From JAYVJH01 sp043777595 (GTDB taxonomy: Bacteria > Bacteroidota > Bacteroidia > Cytophagales > Spirosomataceae), in NCBI GenBank assembly GCA_043777595.1, contig JAYWHT010000073.1, forward strand, positions 1-38,115: a DNA stretch of 38,115 nucleotides. The letters are read 5' to 3'. Each line of letters opens with the position of its first letter. Positions within the stretch are counted from its first letter, which is position 1. The translations under genes and the position numbers were made by a program. The notes under the pieces were generated by a model that had not been told where the DNA came from, did no database searches, and saw only the letters and a list, made by a program, of their open reading frames with translations. Below are positions 1 to 7,826 of the stretch, piece after piece.

Positions 1-1
1 A

Positions 2-1084
2 TACGGCACGCAGGGTTTCCTCCAACGACTTTCTGACCCGTTTTGGTTTCAAAGTTTTGGCTCGGTGATTGGCATGGACTGGAACTCGTCGGGCGTAACA
101 ACCGCCGTGATGTCGGCCTTGAAGAAAGCCTTGAATCCACATTCAAAAGAGTTGGGCATTTACGTTTGCGGCGGCAAAGGCAAAGATTCTTTGCTGACTC
201 CCAGCCAATTGATTGAGGTCGGAAACAAAACGGGATTGGACGGCCTCGAACTGGCAAGGTGCAGCAGGTTGAGTGCCAAGGTGGACAACACGGCCATTCA
301 AGACGGATTTCAGATTTATATGCACAATTTCGTGGTCAATAATCAGGGCGACTGGTCGGTGATTCAGCAAGGAATGCAAACCGAAACCTCCAAGGCGCGG
401 CGTTACCATTGGAATTCGGACAACATTAAATCGTTTGTGGAAGAGCCGCACACCGCAATTTGTGGCGAAAATCAGGGCGAAATTTTAAACTTAGTGGATA
501 AATTAGCCCAACCTTCGCAGCAAGCCATTTTGAATATCACAAAAGAAAATCCCGAAAAAATGTTGGCAGAAATAAAAACCATGGTGCTGCCAACGTATTG
601 CGACATCAAACCCAAAGACGTAGATTTGAAGCGTTTGGGTAGTATTTTATGGCTCGCACAAGAAAACGAAACTACCAAATTTGAAGATTTATTGCTCCTC
701 AACGGCCTCGGCCCGCGAACCTTACAATCTTTAACTTTGGTAAGTGAAGTTATCCACGGCACCGCGTCGCGCTTCACCGACCCCGCCCGTTTTGCGTTTG
801 CCCACGGCAGCAAAAACGGTAAATCGTCGTTCCCCGTGCCGACTCACGTATATGACGAAACGATTTCAGCCTTGAAATCTTCGGTAGAAAAAGCAAAAAT
901 GGGCAAAACCGACAAGCAAGAAGCTATTAAAAAACTCCATAAATTGGCCCAACGAGCCGAAGCAGATTTCACACCCAACGACAACTTTGAGGCATTGCTC
1001 CAAAAAGAAAAAGACGATGCTCACAAATATGGTGGCAGGACGATTTACGGCTACGCAAAGAAACCTCAGAAAGAGAATGAATAG
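2..1084 (+). CDS. DUF763 domain protein (5' end cut by window edge)
   Basis: The reading frame is open from base 2, so the true start lies outside the window; a GTG at 65 is only an internal valine. The upstream codons read as LSDPFWFQSFGSVIGMDW, which is family-like sequence. I recognise DUF763, a family of unknown biochemical role. Visible marks are the IYVCGGKGKDS segment, a helix-hairpin-helix-like stretch LLLLNGLGPRTLQSL, and the family C-terminal block with FAFAHGSKNGKSSFPVP, an amphipathic lysine/glutamate helix and a tail ending KYGGRTIYGYAKK. The hairpin motif hints at nucleic-acid contact, but that is inference. It converges with the HMG-CoA lyase gene. About 360 codons are visible, so only a short N-terminal part is missing. 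Confidence 0.85.
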   Translation, partial: YGTQGFLQRLSDPFWFQSFGSVIGMDWNSSGVTTAVMSALKKALNPHSKELGIYVCGGKGKDSLLTPSQLIEVGNKTGLDGLELARCSRLSAKVDNTAIQDGFQIYMHNFVVNNQGDWSVIQQGMQTETSKARRYHWNSDNIKSFVEEPHTAICGENQGEILNLVDKLAQPSQQAILNITKENPEKMLAEIKTMVLPTYCDIKPKDVDLKRLGSILWLAQENETTKFEDLLLLNGLGPRTLQSLTLVSEVIHGTASRFTDPARFAFAHGSKNGKSSFPVPTHVYDETISALKSSVEKAKMGKTDKQEAIKKLHKLAQRAEADFTPNDNFEALLQKEKDDAHKYGGRTIYGYAKKPQKENE

Positions 1085-1116
1085 TAAGATAATTATAGTT
1101 TGGTATCAGAAAATCA

Positions 1117-1190
1117 GGTGGTCGTGGGTATATAGTCTGGTGTCGTGAGTTAAATATAGTGCAGTTTATCAGTAAGTTATCAAAATTAAA
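1117..1190. repeat. Dispersed intergenic repeat, copy A (74 bp)
   Basis: This stretch aligns without gaps to 33132-33205 at 56 of 74 positions (about 76%) by hand count. The best-conserved core is TGAGTTAAATA. It lies between two convergent genes (DUF763 and HMG-CoA lyase) in DNA with no coding potential. I see no transposase nearby, so it may be a relic of a small non-autonomous element or a structured RNA. Confidence 0.55.
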
Positions 1191-1268
1191 GCACTGTATT
1201 AGTTTTCAATAAGTACCTAAAAATACGGAGTGTGGGGTGTGTTTAAGAATTTATCAGATGAGTTGGAC

Positions 1269-2168
1269 TCAAACGATGGCTACATTTTTGTTCCATATTT
1301 TATACATAGTACTGGGGAGTTGGTAGCCCAAAAATGTTTCCATTTCGTGGCTTAGGGCTACAATCTGGGCAATGTCAATACCTGTCTGGCAGCCCATTTG
1401 ATGGAGCAGATGGGCGGTGTCTTCGGTGGCGATATTGCCCGTAGCCGACTCTATAAACGGGCAGCCGCCCAAGCCCCCAAAGGCCGTATCGAATTGCCGA
1501 ACGCCTGCCTCGATGGCCGCATAGACATTGGCCAGACCTTTGTTTTCGGTATTGTGTAGGTGCAGTGCTACGGGCTTGTTTTGTGCCAGAGCCACTACTT
1601 GTATCATCAATTCTTTGAGCGATTTGGGGTTGGCCATGCCCGTACTATCGGCCAGAGCGATTTCTTCTACGCCTAAGTCGAGCAGGTATTTGACCAAATC
1701 CAAAACTGATTCGGGACTTATTTTCCCCTCAAACCTGCAACCAAACGCACACTGAACGCCGCCACGAACTGTTATACCATTGGCCTGCGATAGTTGAACC
1801 ATGGCTTTGATGTTGGTTTTGGCTTCGTCAATCGTCATTCTTACATTTTTGAGGCTGTGTGTATTGCTGGCGGATATCGACATTGATAAATGCGTAAGCC
1901 CTGCGGCAATACCTCGTTCAATGCCTTTGAGGTTCAGGGCCAGCCCGTCATAAATCACGCCTTCTTTTTTGACAATCAGCTTACAGAGTGCATCAGTGTC
2001 GGCCATTTGAGGCACAAATTTGGGGTGAACAAACGACCCAACTTGTATGCGAGTGAGGCCAGCAGCTACGAGTCGGTCGATGTAGGCTAATTTTGTTTGG
2101 GTAGGCACTATTTTTGATAAGTTCTGGATTCCGTCTCGCAGACCTTGTTCTTCTAAAATAATTTTCAT
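1269..2168 (-). CDS. Hydroxymethylglutaryl-CoA lyase family protein
   Basis: 299 aa HMGL-like TIM-barrel enzyme, expected to cleave 3-hydroxy-3-methylglutaryl-CoA to acetoacetate and acetyl-CoA in the last step of leucine breakdown. The family's catalytic and metal-binding positions are present: an Arg-Asp pair in QGLRDGIQN (R11, D12), a His-x-His pair in ALHLHNT (H203, H205), and the G-loop cysteine in GGLGGCPF (C236) followed by ATGNIATED. Length matches bacterial members. The start is an ATG with no clear Shine-Dalgarno. It is divergent from the M20 hydrolase gene. No other leucine-catabolism gene is in the window, so the substrate is assigned from the family. A related lyase acting on a different acyl-CoA is possible. 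Confidence 0.88.
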   Translation of the reverse strand: MKIILEEQGLRDGIQNLSKIVPTQTKLAYIDRLVAAGLTRIQVGSFVHPKFVPQMADTDALCKLIVKKEGVIYDGLALNLKGIERGIAAGLTHLSMSISASNTHSLKNVRMTIDEAKTNIKAMVQLSQANGITVRGGVQCAFGCRFEGKISPESVLDLVKYLLDLGVEEIALADSTGMANPKSLKELMIQVVALAQNKPVALHLHNTENKGLANVYAAIEAGVRQFDTAFGGLGGCPFIESATGNIATEDTAHLLHQMGCQTGIDIAQIVALSHEMETFLGYQLPSTMYKIWNKNVAIV

Positions 2169-2229
2169 AGATTGATGCTAAAACTTATTCAAATAACCCT
2201 TATTTTTAGGCAAAAAACAATATTTATAC

Positions 2230-3540
2230 ATGAAAAAAACAATTACAGTTGCGTTGTTATCGGCAACATTGTCAGTAAGTTTTGGGCAAACTGCCCTCAA
2301 ACCGAAAATCAATTCGGCAGCAGAGGCTATTGAAAGCAAAGTTGTAACTTGGAGGAGAGATTTTCACCAAAATCCAGAATTAGGAAATCGGGAGGTAAAA
2401 ACTGCCGAAAAAATCGCTAAACATTTACGGTCTTTGGGTATAGAAGTACAAGAAAAAGTAGCTTATACGGGCGTTGTAGGCATTTTGAAAGGTGCAAAGC
2501 CCGGCCCAGTAGTAGGCTTACGTGCCGATATGGACGCATTGCCTGTGAATGAGCGTGGCGATTTGCCGTTCAAGTCGACTGTAAAAGTTGAGTACAATGG
2601 CCAACAAACGGGAGTCATGCACGCCTGCGGACATGATACGCACGTGGCGATGCTCATGGGCGTAGCCGAAGTACTGGCTGGAATGAAAAGCGAACTGGCA
2701 GGTACTGTCAAATTTATCTTTCAGCCTGCCGAAGAAGGCGCACCAAAAGGCGAAGAAGGCGGAGCGTTGCTGATGGTCAAGTCGGGAGTGTTAGACAACC
2801 CAAAAGTAGATGCTATTTTTGGGCTACACATCAACTCTCAGACCGAAGTAGGCAACATCACGTTTAGACCTGGTGCCGAAATGGCCGCCGTCGATTCGTA
2901 CTCTATCATCGTCAAAGGCAAGCAAACCCACGGCTCTGCTCCGTGGTCGGGTGTGGACCCTATCGTTACGGCCTCGCAAATTGTGATGGGGCTACAAACC
3001 ATCGTCAGCCGCAATGTCGAACTCACTGAGGGAGCTGCTGTGATAACAGTAGGTGCGATTCATGGCGGAATCCGTGAAAATATTATTCCCGAAGAAGTAA
3101 AACTCATTGGTACTATCAGAACCCTCAATGCCGACCACCAAAAGCTCATTCATAAGCGCATAGCCGAAATAGCTACCAACATTGCCGAAAGTGCCGGGGC
3201 AAAGGCCGAAGTAAACATCGAAATATTGTACCCCATCACTTTTAATGACTTAGACCTTACCAGAAAAATGCTGCCAACGCTACAATCGACGGCTGGATTG
3301 GATAAGGTAACGATGATTTCGGCCATTACAGGTGCAGAAGATTTTAGTTTTTTCCAGCAAAAAATCCCAGGCTTCTTTTACTTTCTGGGTGGAATGCCCA
3401 AAGGCAAAAAACGCAGTGAAGCAGCCCCACACCACACTCCCGATTTTTTTATTGACGAAAGCGGCCTTACGCTCGGTGTTAAGTCGCTCTGTAATTTGGT
3501 AGTGGACTACAACGAAAGCGTTGCGGTTAAGAAAAAGTAG
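2230..3540 (+). CDS. Secreted M20D-family amidohydrolase/metallopeptidase
   Basis: 436 aa with a classical signal peptide (residues 1-20, ending SVSFGQ), so it should act in the periplasm or outside. It belongs to the M20D group (hippurate, IAA-amino acid and N-acyl-amino acid hydrolases), which removes an acyl or aryl group from an amino acid using two metal ions. Visible metal ligands are C133 and H135 in HACGHDTH and the Glu pair in FQPAEEG (E168/E169); further histidines lie in FGLHIN and near the C-terminus in APHHTPDF. A small dimerisation domain occupies the middle (around 205-320). The exact substrate cannot be read from the sequence. It is a single-gene unit followed by a small hairpin at 3552-3566. 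Confidence 0.88.
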   Translation: MKKTITVALLSATLSVSFGQTALKPKINSAAEAIESKVVTWRRDFHQNPELGNREVKTAEKIAKHLRSLGIEVQEKVAYTGVVGILKGAKPGPVVGLRADMDALPVNERGDLPFKSTVKVEYNGQQTGVMHACGHDTHVAMLMGVAEVLAGMKSELAGTVKFIFQPAEEGAPKGEEGGALLMVKSGVLDNPKVDAIFGLHINSQTEVGNITFRPGAEMAAVDSYSIIVKGKQTHGSAPWSGVDPIVTASQIVMGLQTIVSRNVELTEGAAVITVGAIHGGIRENIIPEEVKLIGTIRTLNADHQKLIHKRIAEIATNIAESAGAKAEVNIEILYPITFNDLDLTRKMLPTLQSTAGLDKVTMISAITGAEDFSFFQQKIPGFFYFLGGMPKGKKRSEAAPHHTPDFFIDESGLTLGVKSLCNLVVDYNESVAVKKK

Positions 3541-3551
3541 TAGCGACTTTT

Positions 3552-3566
3552 AGCGAAGCCTTCGCT
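3552..3566. terminator. Small hairpin between convergent genes
   Basis: AGCGAA-GCC-TTCGCT forms a 6-bp stem with a 3-nt loop, flanked by TTTT on the left and TTTC on the right. It lies between the stop of the M20 gene and the stop of the UPF0145 gene. It could act as a weak bidirectional terminator; the stem is short, so this is tentative. Confidence 0.3.
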
Positions 3567-3567
3567 T

Positions 3568-3891
3568 TCAAACTAACACCTCAAACACCACTGCCGTACC
3601 GTTGGCACTGACCATGAGCATTGAGCCATTGAGCGACTCGTAGTCTAAGTCCACACCTATCACGGCATTTGCGCCGAGGCGTTGGGCTTGGTCTATCATT
3701 TCAGAAATAGCCAAACTTTTGGCTTCTCGCAGACCTTGCTCGTAGGCACTCGACCGCCCGCCAACGATGTCGGTAATGCCTGCAAAAAAGTCTTTGACGA
3801 TATTGGCCCCGATGATGGCTTCGCCGTTTACGAGACCGATATATTTGGTAATGCGATTACCTTCGATGGTGTTGGTAGTGGTTACGAGCAT
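3568..3891 (-). CDS. UPF0145 (YbjQ-like) heavy-metal-binding domain protein
   Basis: 107 aa, full length for the UPF0145/YbjQ family. Family features seen are the opening TTTNTIEGNRI, the GxANIVKDFFAGITDIVGGRSSAYE segment, the amphipathic helix with AKSLAISEMIDQAQ and the core LGANAVIGVDLDYE. Members form small ring-like oligomers; the physiological role is unknown despite the heavy-metal-binding label. No membrane or signal segment is present, so it should be cytosolic. It sits alone on the minus strand between two plus-strand genes. Confidence 0.9.
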   Translation of the reverse strand: MLVTTTNTIEGNRITKYIGLVNGEAIIGANIVKDFFAGITDIVGGRSSAYEQGLREAKSLAISEMIDQAQRLGANAVIGVDLDYESLNGSMLMVSANGTAVVFEVLV

Positions 3892-3957
3892 TGAGTAGTA
3901 GGTTTTTAGACTGCATATTAGTTATATTTCTGGAAAATACCATCAAAATTTACACCA

Positions 3958-5268
3958 ATGACCACACCAACTGATAAACTGCAGCCCAGCCTGACACCGA
4001 CCTTGCTGTGGGGGCTTGGAGTGGGCTATGTTATTTCGGGGCTTTATTTTGGCTGGAACTTAGGCTTACAGCAAGGCGGCACACTCGGCATGGCAGTAGC
4101 TACGGGCTTAGTTGTGGTGCTATACATTTGTTTTTCAATGAGTTATGCCGAATTGGCTTGTGCCATTCCGCAGGCAGGTGGTGTGTTTGACTATGCCTCA
4201 CGGGCGTTGGGTAGCCGTTGGGGATTTGTAGCGGGTATTGCCCAAATCGTCGAGTTTGTCTTTGCACCGCCTGCCATTGCCTTGGCCATCGGGGCGCACA
4301 TCAATTTGTTTTTTCCAAGTATTTCAACTAATTCTACTGCCATTTTTGTTTATTTTATATTTACATTTCTCAATATCCGTGGTGTAAAATTAGCGGCTAC
4401 TTTCGAGTTGATTATTACCATTTTGGCTGTTTGTGGCCTGCTGTTATTTGTCGGATTGTCTGTTTCTCAATTTGAAATAAAAAATCTAACAACCAATGCA
4501 CTGCCCAATGGTTGGTCTGGTGCTTGGGCGGCTATACCGTTTGCAATTTGGTTTTTTTTGGGAATAGAAGGACTCGCCAACGCCGCCGAAGAAAGTATCA
4601 ATCCACAACAAGACTTGACTCGTGGTTTTGGATTGTCAATGGCTACTTTGGTCGTTTTGTGTGTTCTTACGGCTGTGTGTGCGGTGGGGGTGGCGGGTTG
4701 GGAGGCTATTGTTTTTAAAGCCGACGGCACTATTACCGACTCTCCGCTGCCCTTGGCATTGGCTCATGTTTCTGTTTTGTGGCAGCGAGCGGTTATTTTT
4801 TTTGGATTGTGTGGCCTTGTAGCTTCTTTTCATGGCCTGTTGATGGCGGGCGGACGAGCGTCTTATGAAATGGGGCGAAGCCGAAACTTACCAAAATGGC
4901 TTGGTAACATTAGCCCAAAATACCAAACACCAGCCAATGCCCTGATAGCCAATATGCTGATAGGAATTGTAGCGTTGCTCACCAATTCTACTGCCGACAT
5001 TATTGTGCTGTCGGTGTTGGGTGCGCTCACGCTTTATGTTTTTGGTAGTTTGTCAGTAATTATTCTTCGCAAAACCGAACCTCACACTCCTCGCCCATTT
5101 AGTGTGCCTGCGTTCCCGATTGTGCCTATTATCGCACTTGTGCTATCGGTTGTGGCTTTGGGGGCGGTGGTTTATTTCAATCAAACACTTACTACTTGGT
5201 ATGTATTTGTGTTGGTTGGAGCGGTGTTTTTTAGAACTTTAAAACAATATTTCTCGACCCAAATATGA
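3958..5268 (+). CDS. APC-superfamily permease, ethanolamine permease-like
   Basis: 436 aa, almost wholly hydrophobic, about 12 membrane segments, an amino acid/polyamine/organocation transporter of the inner membrane. The N-terminal part (LLWGLGVGYVISGLYFGWN, then FSMSYAELACAIPQAGGVFDY) most resembles the ethanolamine permease (Eat) subgroup. No ethanolamine ammonia-lyase or other eut gene is in the window, so the substrate may equally be an amino acid. Its stop overlaps the start of the bestrophin gene by 4 bp (ATGA), implying translational coupling. A one-mismatch -7 element (TATATTTC) lies about 30 bp upstream of the ATG. Confidence 0.82.
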   Translation: MTTPTDKLQPSLTPTLLWGLGVGYVISGLYFGWNLGLQQGGTLGMAVATGLVVVLYICFSMSYAELACAIPQAGGVFDYASRALGSRWGFVAGIAQIVEFVFAPPAIALAIGAHINLFFPSISTNSTAIFVYFIFTFLNIRGVKLAATFELIITILAVCGLLLFVGLSVSQFEIKNLTTNALPNGWSGAWAAIPFAIWFFLGIEGLANAAEESINPQQDLTRGFGLSMATLVVLCVLTAVCAVGVAGWEAIVFKADGTITDSPLPLALAHVSVLWQRAVIFFGLCGLVASFHGLLMAGGRASYEMGRSRNLPKWLGNISPKYQTPANALIANMLIGIVALLTNSTADIIVLSVLGALTLYVFGSLSVIILRKTEPHTPRPFSVPAFPIVPIIALVLSVVALGAVVYFNQTLTTWYVFVLVGAVFFRTLKQYFSTQI

Positions 5269-6137
5269 TTACATACAACCCCAAAGACTGGTGGAAACTT
5301 ATTTTTGCATTTCACCGCAGCGATACTTTTAGGATTTTATTGCCTGGTATGATTGGCGTGGCTTGCTTTACGGCTGTGGTGGCTTATCTCGAAAACGATG
5401 TTTGGCAAACGTCATTCAAAAGTACAACTGTGGTACACTCAATTATGGGCTTAGTGTTGTCGTTGTTGCTTGTTTTTAGAACCAATACCGCTTATGATAG
5501 GTGGTGGGAAGGGCGCAAGATTTGGGGAAGTATTGTCAATAATTCTCGAAATTTAGCCCTCAAACTCAATGCTTTTTTACCCGATGACGCTATTCAAACC
5601 AAAAAGATGTTTAGGATATTGATTGGTAATTATCTGATGGCTTCCAAAGAACATCTGCGTAAAGGTGTAAAACAAGAGCATTTAGACACAATCGGTGTGT
5701 ATGACTATGCCTATTATTCAAAAGTCAAACACATACCCAATCAGGTAGCCAAAGCGATTTATATAGAAATTGATAGACTTTTTAGAGCCAAACAACTCAC
5801 GGGCGACCAGCTCGTGGTACTCAACGCCGAGTTACAATCGTTTACCGACAACTTAGGTGCTTGTGAGCGTATTCGTAAAACACCGCTTCCGTATGCGTAT
5901 AGTTTGTTTTTGAAAAAAGTTATTTTTTTGTATGTTTTTACAATGCCTATTGGCTTTGCCGTAGAGTTCAAATATTGGTCAATAATTATTGTAACACTCG
6001 TATTTTATGTTTTTGCCAGTATCGAAGTCATCGCCGAAGAGATTGAAGACCCCTTTGGTACAGACTCCAACGACCTACCAACAGACGAAATTACGGACAA
6101 TGTAAAAGGAAATTTAGTAGAAATATTAGAACAATAA
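5265..6137 (+). CDS. Bestrophin-family (UPF0187) anion channel
   Basis: 290 aa, typical of bacterial bestrophins, which form pentameric chloride or ion channels in the inner membrane. Family marks are YNPKDWWKLIFAFHRSDT near the N-terminus, LVFRTNTAYDRWWEGRKIWG (the hallmark arginine/tyrosine/tryptophan cluster around residues 68-87), and the late IEVIAEEIEDPFGTDSNDLP acidic segment near the cytosolic mouth. Hydrophobic segments lie around 25-70 and 215-255. The start ATG overlaps the stop of the upstream permease by 4 bp, so the two are probably co-translated. The gene converges on 6144-6869 with only 6 bp between stops. Confidence 0.88.
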   Translation: MITYNPKDWWKLIFAFHRSDTFRILLPGMIGVACFTAVVAYLENDVWQTSFKSTTVVHSIMGLVLSLLLVFRTNTAYDRWWEGRKIWGSIVNNSRNLALKLNAFLPDDAIQTKKMFRILIGNYLMASKEHLRKGVKQEHLDTIGVYDYAYYSKVKHIPNQVAKAIYIEIDRLFRAKQLTGDQLVVLNAELQSFTDNLGACERIRKTPLPYAYSLFLKKVIFLYVFTMPIGFAVEFKYWSIIIVTLVFYVFASIEVIAEEIEDPFGTDSNDLPTDEITDNVKGNLVEILEQ

Positions 6138-6143
6138 ACAATA

Positions 6144-6869
6144 CTAAGGCACAATTTTGACATCACGCTGCTCAATATATAACTGCAATAGACTGACAGA
6201 ATATACCAAAAAGCCAAATGCCATTATTGACCAGAAACCAAGTATGAAGTTATCGATAGGGCTATTTTGGTCAATAAATGAAATCTGAACTATAGACAAG
6301 GTTAAGCCAATATTCCCCCCTGATGCCCTACGAATCAGGACATTGAGCCTGATAGATTTGAGTAAAGCCCTGTTTTTTTTTATATAATATCCCCACATAG
6401 ATTTGAGACTAAGCGGTACAGTAATCAAAAGGGGTAAAAATACCATAACGATAACGATAATTTTCAAGGCCAGTACTTGCTCTCTTAGCATTTCGACACC
6501 TTTGAAAACCAACACCGCACTGAGAAATACGGCAATAATGGCTGGAAACTTAAAGTAACTTTTTATAATCTGCCACTGATGTCTGCCAGCAAAGGTATTG
6601 ATTTTGTCGTGTTGCTGCCACTGCATGGCTTCGAGGCCGTAGTAGGTCATTTCGTATCTGTCGCTGTAGCGTATGTTTGAATATGATTGGCTCAAAAATG
6701 AATCATGGATTTGATGAAAAGCTGTTTCAAAGTCTTTGCCCTCAGCCATTTGAGTTTCGATACTGTTCAGATAGCGGTCGTTCATTATTTCATAAAAATC
6801 TTGAAACTGCACGCTGCTTACATCAATAATGGCCTCACGAATGTATGCTTTTTGTTGGGTTGTTATCAT
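6144..6869 (-). CDS. Unknown integral membrane protein with soluble N-terminal prefix
   Basis: 241 aa. Residues 1-100 are soluble and helical, beginning MITTQQKAYIREAI with later DRYLNSIETQMAEGKDFETAF; this layout resembles the helical prefix of some Bacteroidota membrane proteins (DUF1700-like or permease-prefix type). Roughly four hydrophobic segments follow (about 108-127, 134-157, 183-205, 208-232). No catalytic motif is visible and I do not assign a function. The start ATG overlaps the stop of a 24-codon ORF (6866-6940) by ATGA. The gene looks more AT-rich than its neighbours. Confidence 0.7.
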   Translation of the reverse strand: MITTQQKAYIREAIIDVSSVQFQDFYEIMNDRYLNSIETQMAEGKDFETAFHQIHDSFLSQSYSNIRYSDRYEMTYYGLEAMQWQQHDKINTFAGRHQWQIIKSYFKFPAIIAVFLSAVLVFKGVEMLREQVLALKIIVIVMVFLPLLITVPLSLKSMWGYYIKKNRALLKSIRLNVLIRRASGGNIGLTLSIVQISFIDQNSPIDNFILGFWSIMAFGFLVYSVSLLQLYIEQRDVKIVP

Positions 6870-6940
6870 GTCGTCAATGGGCTTAGTTTTGGGTTCAATA
6901 ATTGTTGTAACTGTTGGGCAAAAGTGGCGAGTTCGGCCAT
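6866..6940 (-). CDS. Possible 24-aa leader peptide or gene remnant, overlapping the next start
   Basis: An ATG-started ORF of 24 codons (MAELATFAQQLQQLLNPKLS then PLTT) whose TGA overlaps the ATG of the 241-aa membrane protein in the ATGA manner. An in-frame TAA lies eight codons upstream, so it cannot be extended with an ATG start. It could be a translationally coupled small protein, the remnant C-terminus of a decayed upstream gene, or the true N-terminus displaced by a frameshift, since its end (PLTT) and the next protein's start (TTQQKAY) would join naturally. Unproven. Confidence 0.25.
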   Translation of the reverse strand: MAELATFAQQLQQLLNPKLSPLTT

Positions 6941-7022
6941 AAAAAACAATACATAATTTACTTAGGCATATATATTTTTAATTTTTTTTCGATATTTGTG
7001 AAAAATAAACTACCCAAACAAA

Positions 7023-7523
7023 ATGAACCCAACAAAAGCAATCAGCTTTGTCGCTTTGATGGTGGTAACTTTGGTAAGTTGCAACAAAACTAAGCAAGAA
7101 GACACCACCACCCAAGGCACCGAAACGACCATTGATGTAGCAAAAGCAGGCGTGGTTGATGTGGTAGCGATAGACGGCAAATTTTGTTTTTTGTCGGCCA
7201 CCAACAGAGATACCACCAAGGTAAGCCTAAATATTGTGGGTAATAATGTAACTGGAACGATGGTCTGGAATCCATACCAAAAAGACGGGGCTGTTGGCAC
7301 TCTGTCGGGTACTAAAAACGCCAATGGGGAGATGGATTTGGTCTATAACTATACCATCGAGGGCAGCCAACAAACAGAAACCAAAGTAATGAAGATACAA
7401 AACGATGAGCTATTCATAAAAAAAGGCCAGTTGATTGACCCAAAAAACGATGGAAATCTAATGTACAAAGATGTTGCAAAGGCAATGTTTAGCGAAAAAA
7501 TGACAAAGTCGAAATGTGATTAA
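7023..7523 (+). CDS. Putative lipoprotein, unknown function
   Basis: 166 aa. A hydrophobic leader (residues 6-19) ends in a lipobox LVSC, so Cys20 should be lipidated and the protein anchored in the cell envelope. The mature part has beta-rich features of a common Bacteroidota small lipoprotein group: FCFLSATNRDTTKVSLN, then GNNVTGTMVWNPYQKDG and a repeated Gly-Thr pattern, suggesting a small beta-sandwich or barrel. No catalytic motif is seen. Its stop lies 9 bp before the DUF6922 gene, so it may share a transcript with the toxin-antitoxin-like pair, although a functional link is not evident. Confidence 0.75.
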   Translation: MNPTKAISFVALMVVTLVSCNKTKQEDTTTQGTETTIDVAKAGVVDVVAIDGKFCFLSATNRDTTKVSLNIVGNNVTGTMVWNPYQKDGAVGTLSGTKNANGEMDLVYNYTIEGSQQTETKVMKIQNDELFIKKGQLIDPKNDGNLMYKDVAKAMFSEKMTKSKCD

Positions 7524-7532
7524 AATTGTGAT

Positions 7533-7823
7533 ATGCAACTCAGAAACTCGCTTTTTTGGGATACCAAACCCGACACCATCGACTACGACCAAGATGCAGC
7601 CTACGTCATTGAGCGTGTGCTTGAACGTGGCAATATGGCTGAATGGACTGCGATTAGGACTTATTATGGATTGGATAAAATAAAAAATACTTGTCTGGAA
7701 ATCAGGTATTTGTCAAAAAAAACATTGCATTTTTGTAGTGTTTTCTTTGACGAGCCAATCGAAAATTTTAGATGTTGGCAGTGGCAAATGCAGCAACCAG
7801 AACACCTGCGCTGGATATATTAA
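7533..7823 (+). CDS. DUF6922-type protein, candidate antitoxin
   Basis: 96 aa small cytosolic protein. The opening LFWDTKPDTIDYDQDAAYVI, then ERVLERGNMAEWTAIRTYYG, and the later SKKTLHF and FRCWQW segments match my memory of the DUF6922 family, small proteins commonly encoded directly upstream of AbiEii/AbiGii nucleotidyltransferases. The downstream gene starts 3 bp after its stop, consistent with a tightly coupled antitoxin-toxin operon. It lacks the winged-helix length of AbiEi-type antitoxins, so if it is the antitoxin it belongs to a different class. Role inferred from neighbourhood. Confidence 0.72.
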   Translation: MQLRNSLFWDTKPDTIDYDQDAAYVIERVLERGNMAEWTAIRTYYGLDKIKNTCLEIRYLSKKTLHFCSVFFDEPIENFRCWQWQMQQPEHLRWIY

Positions 7824-7826
7824 AGT

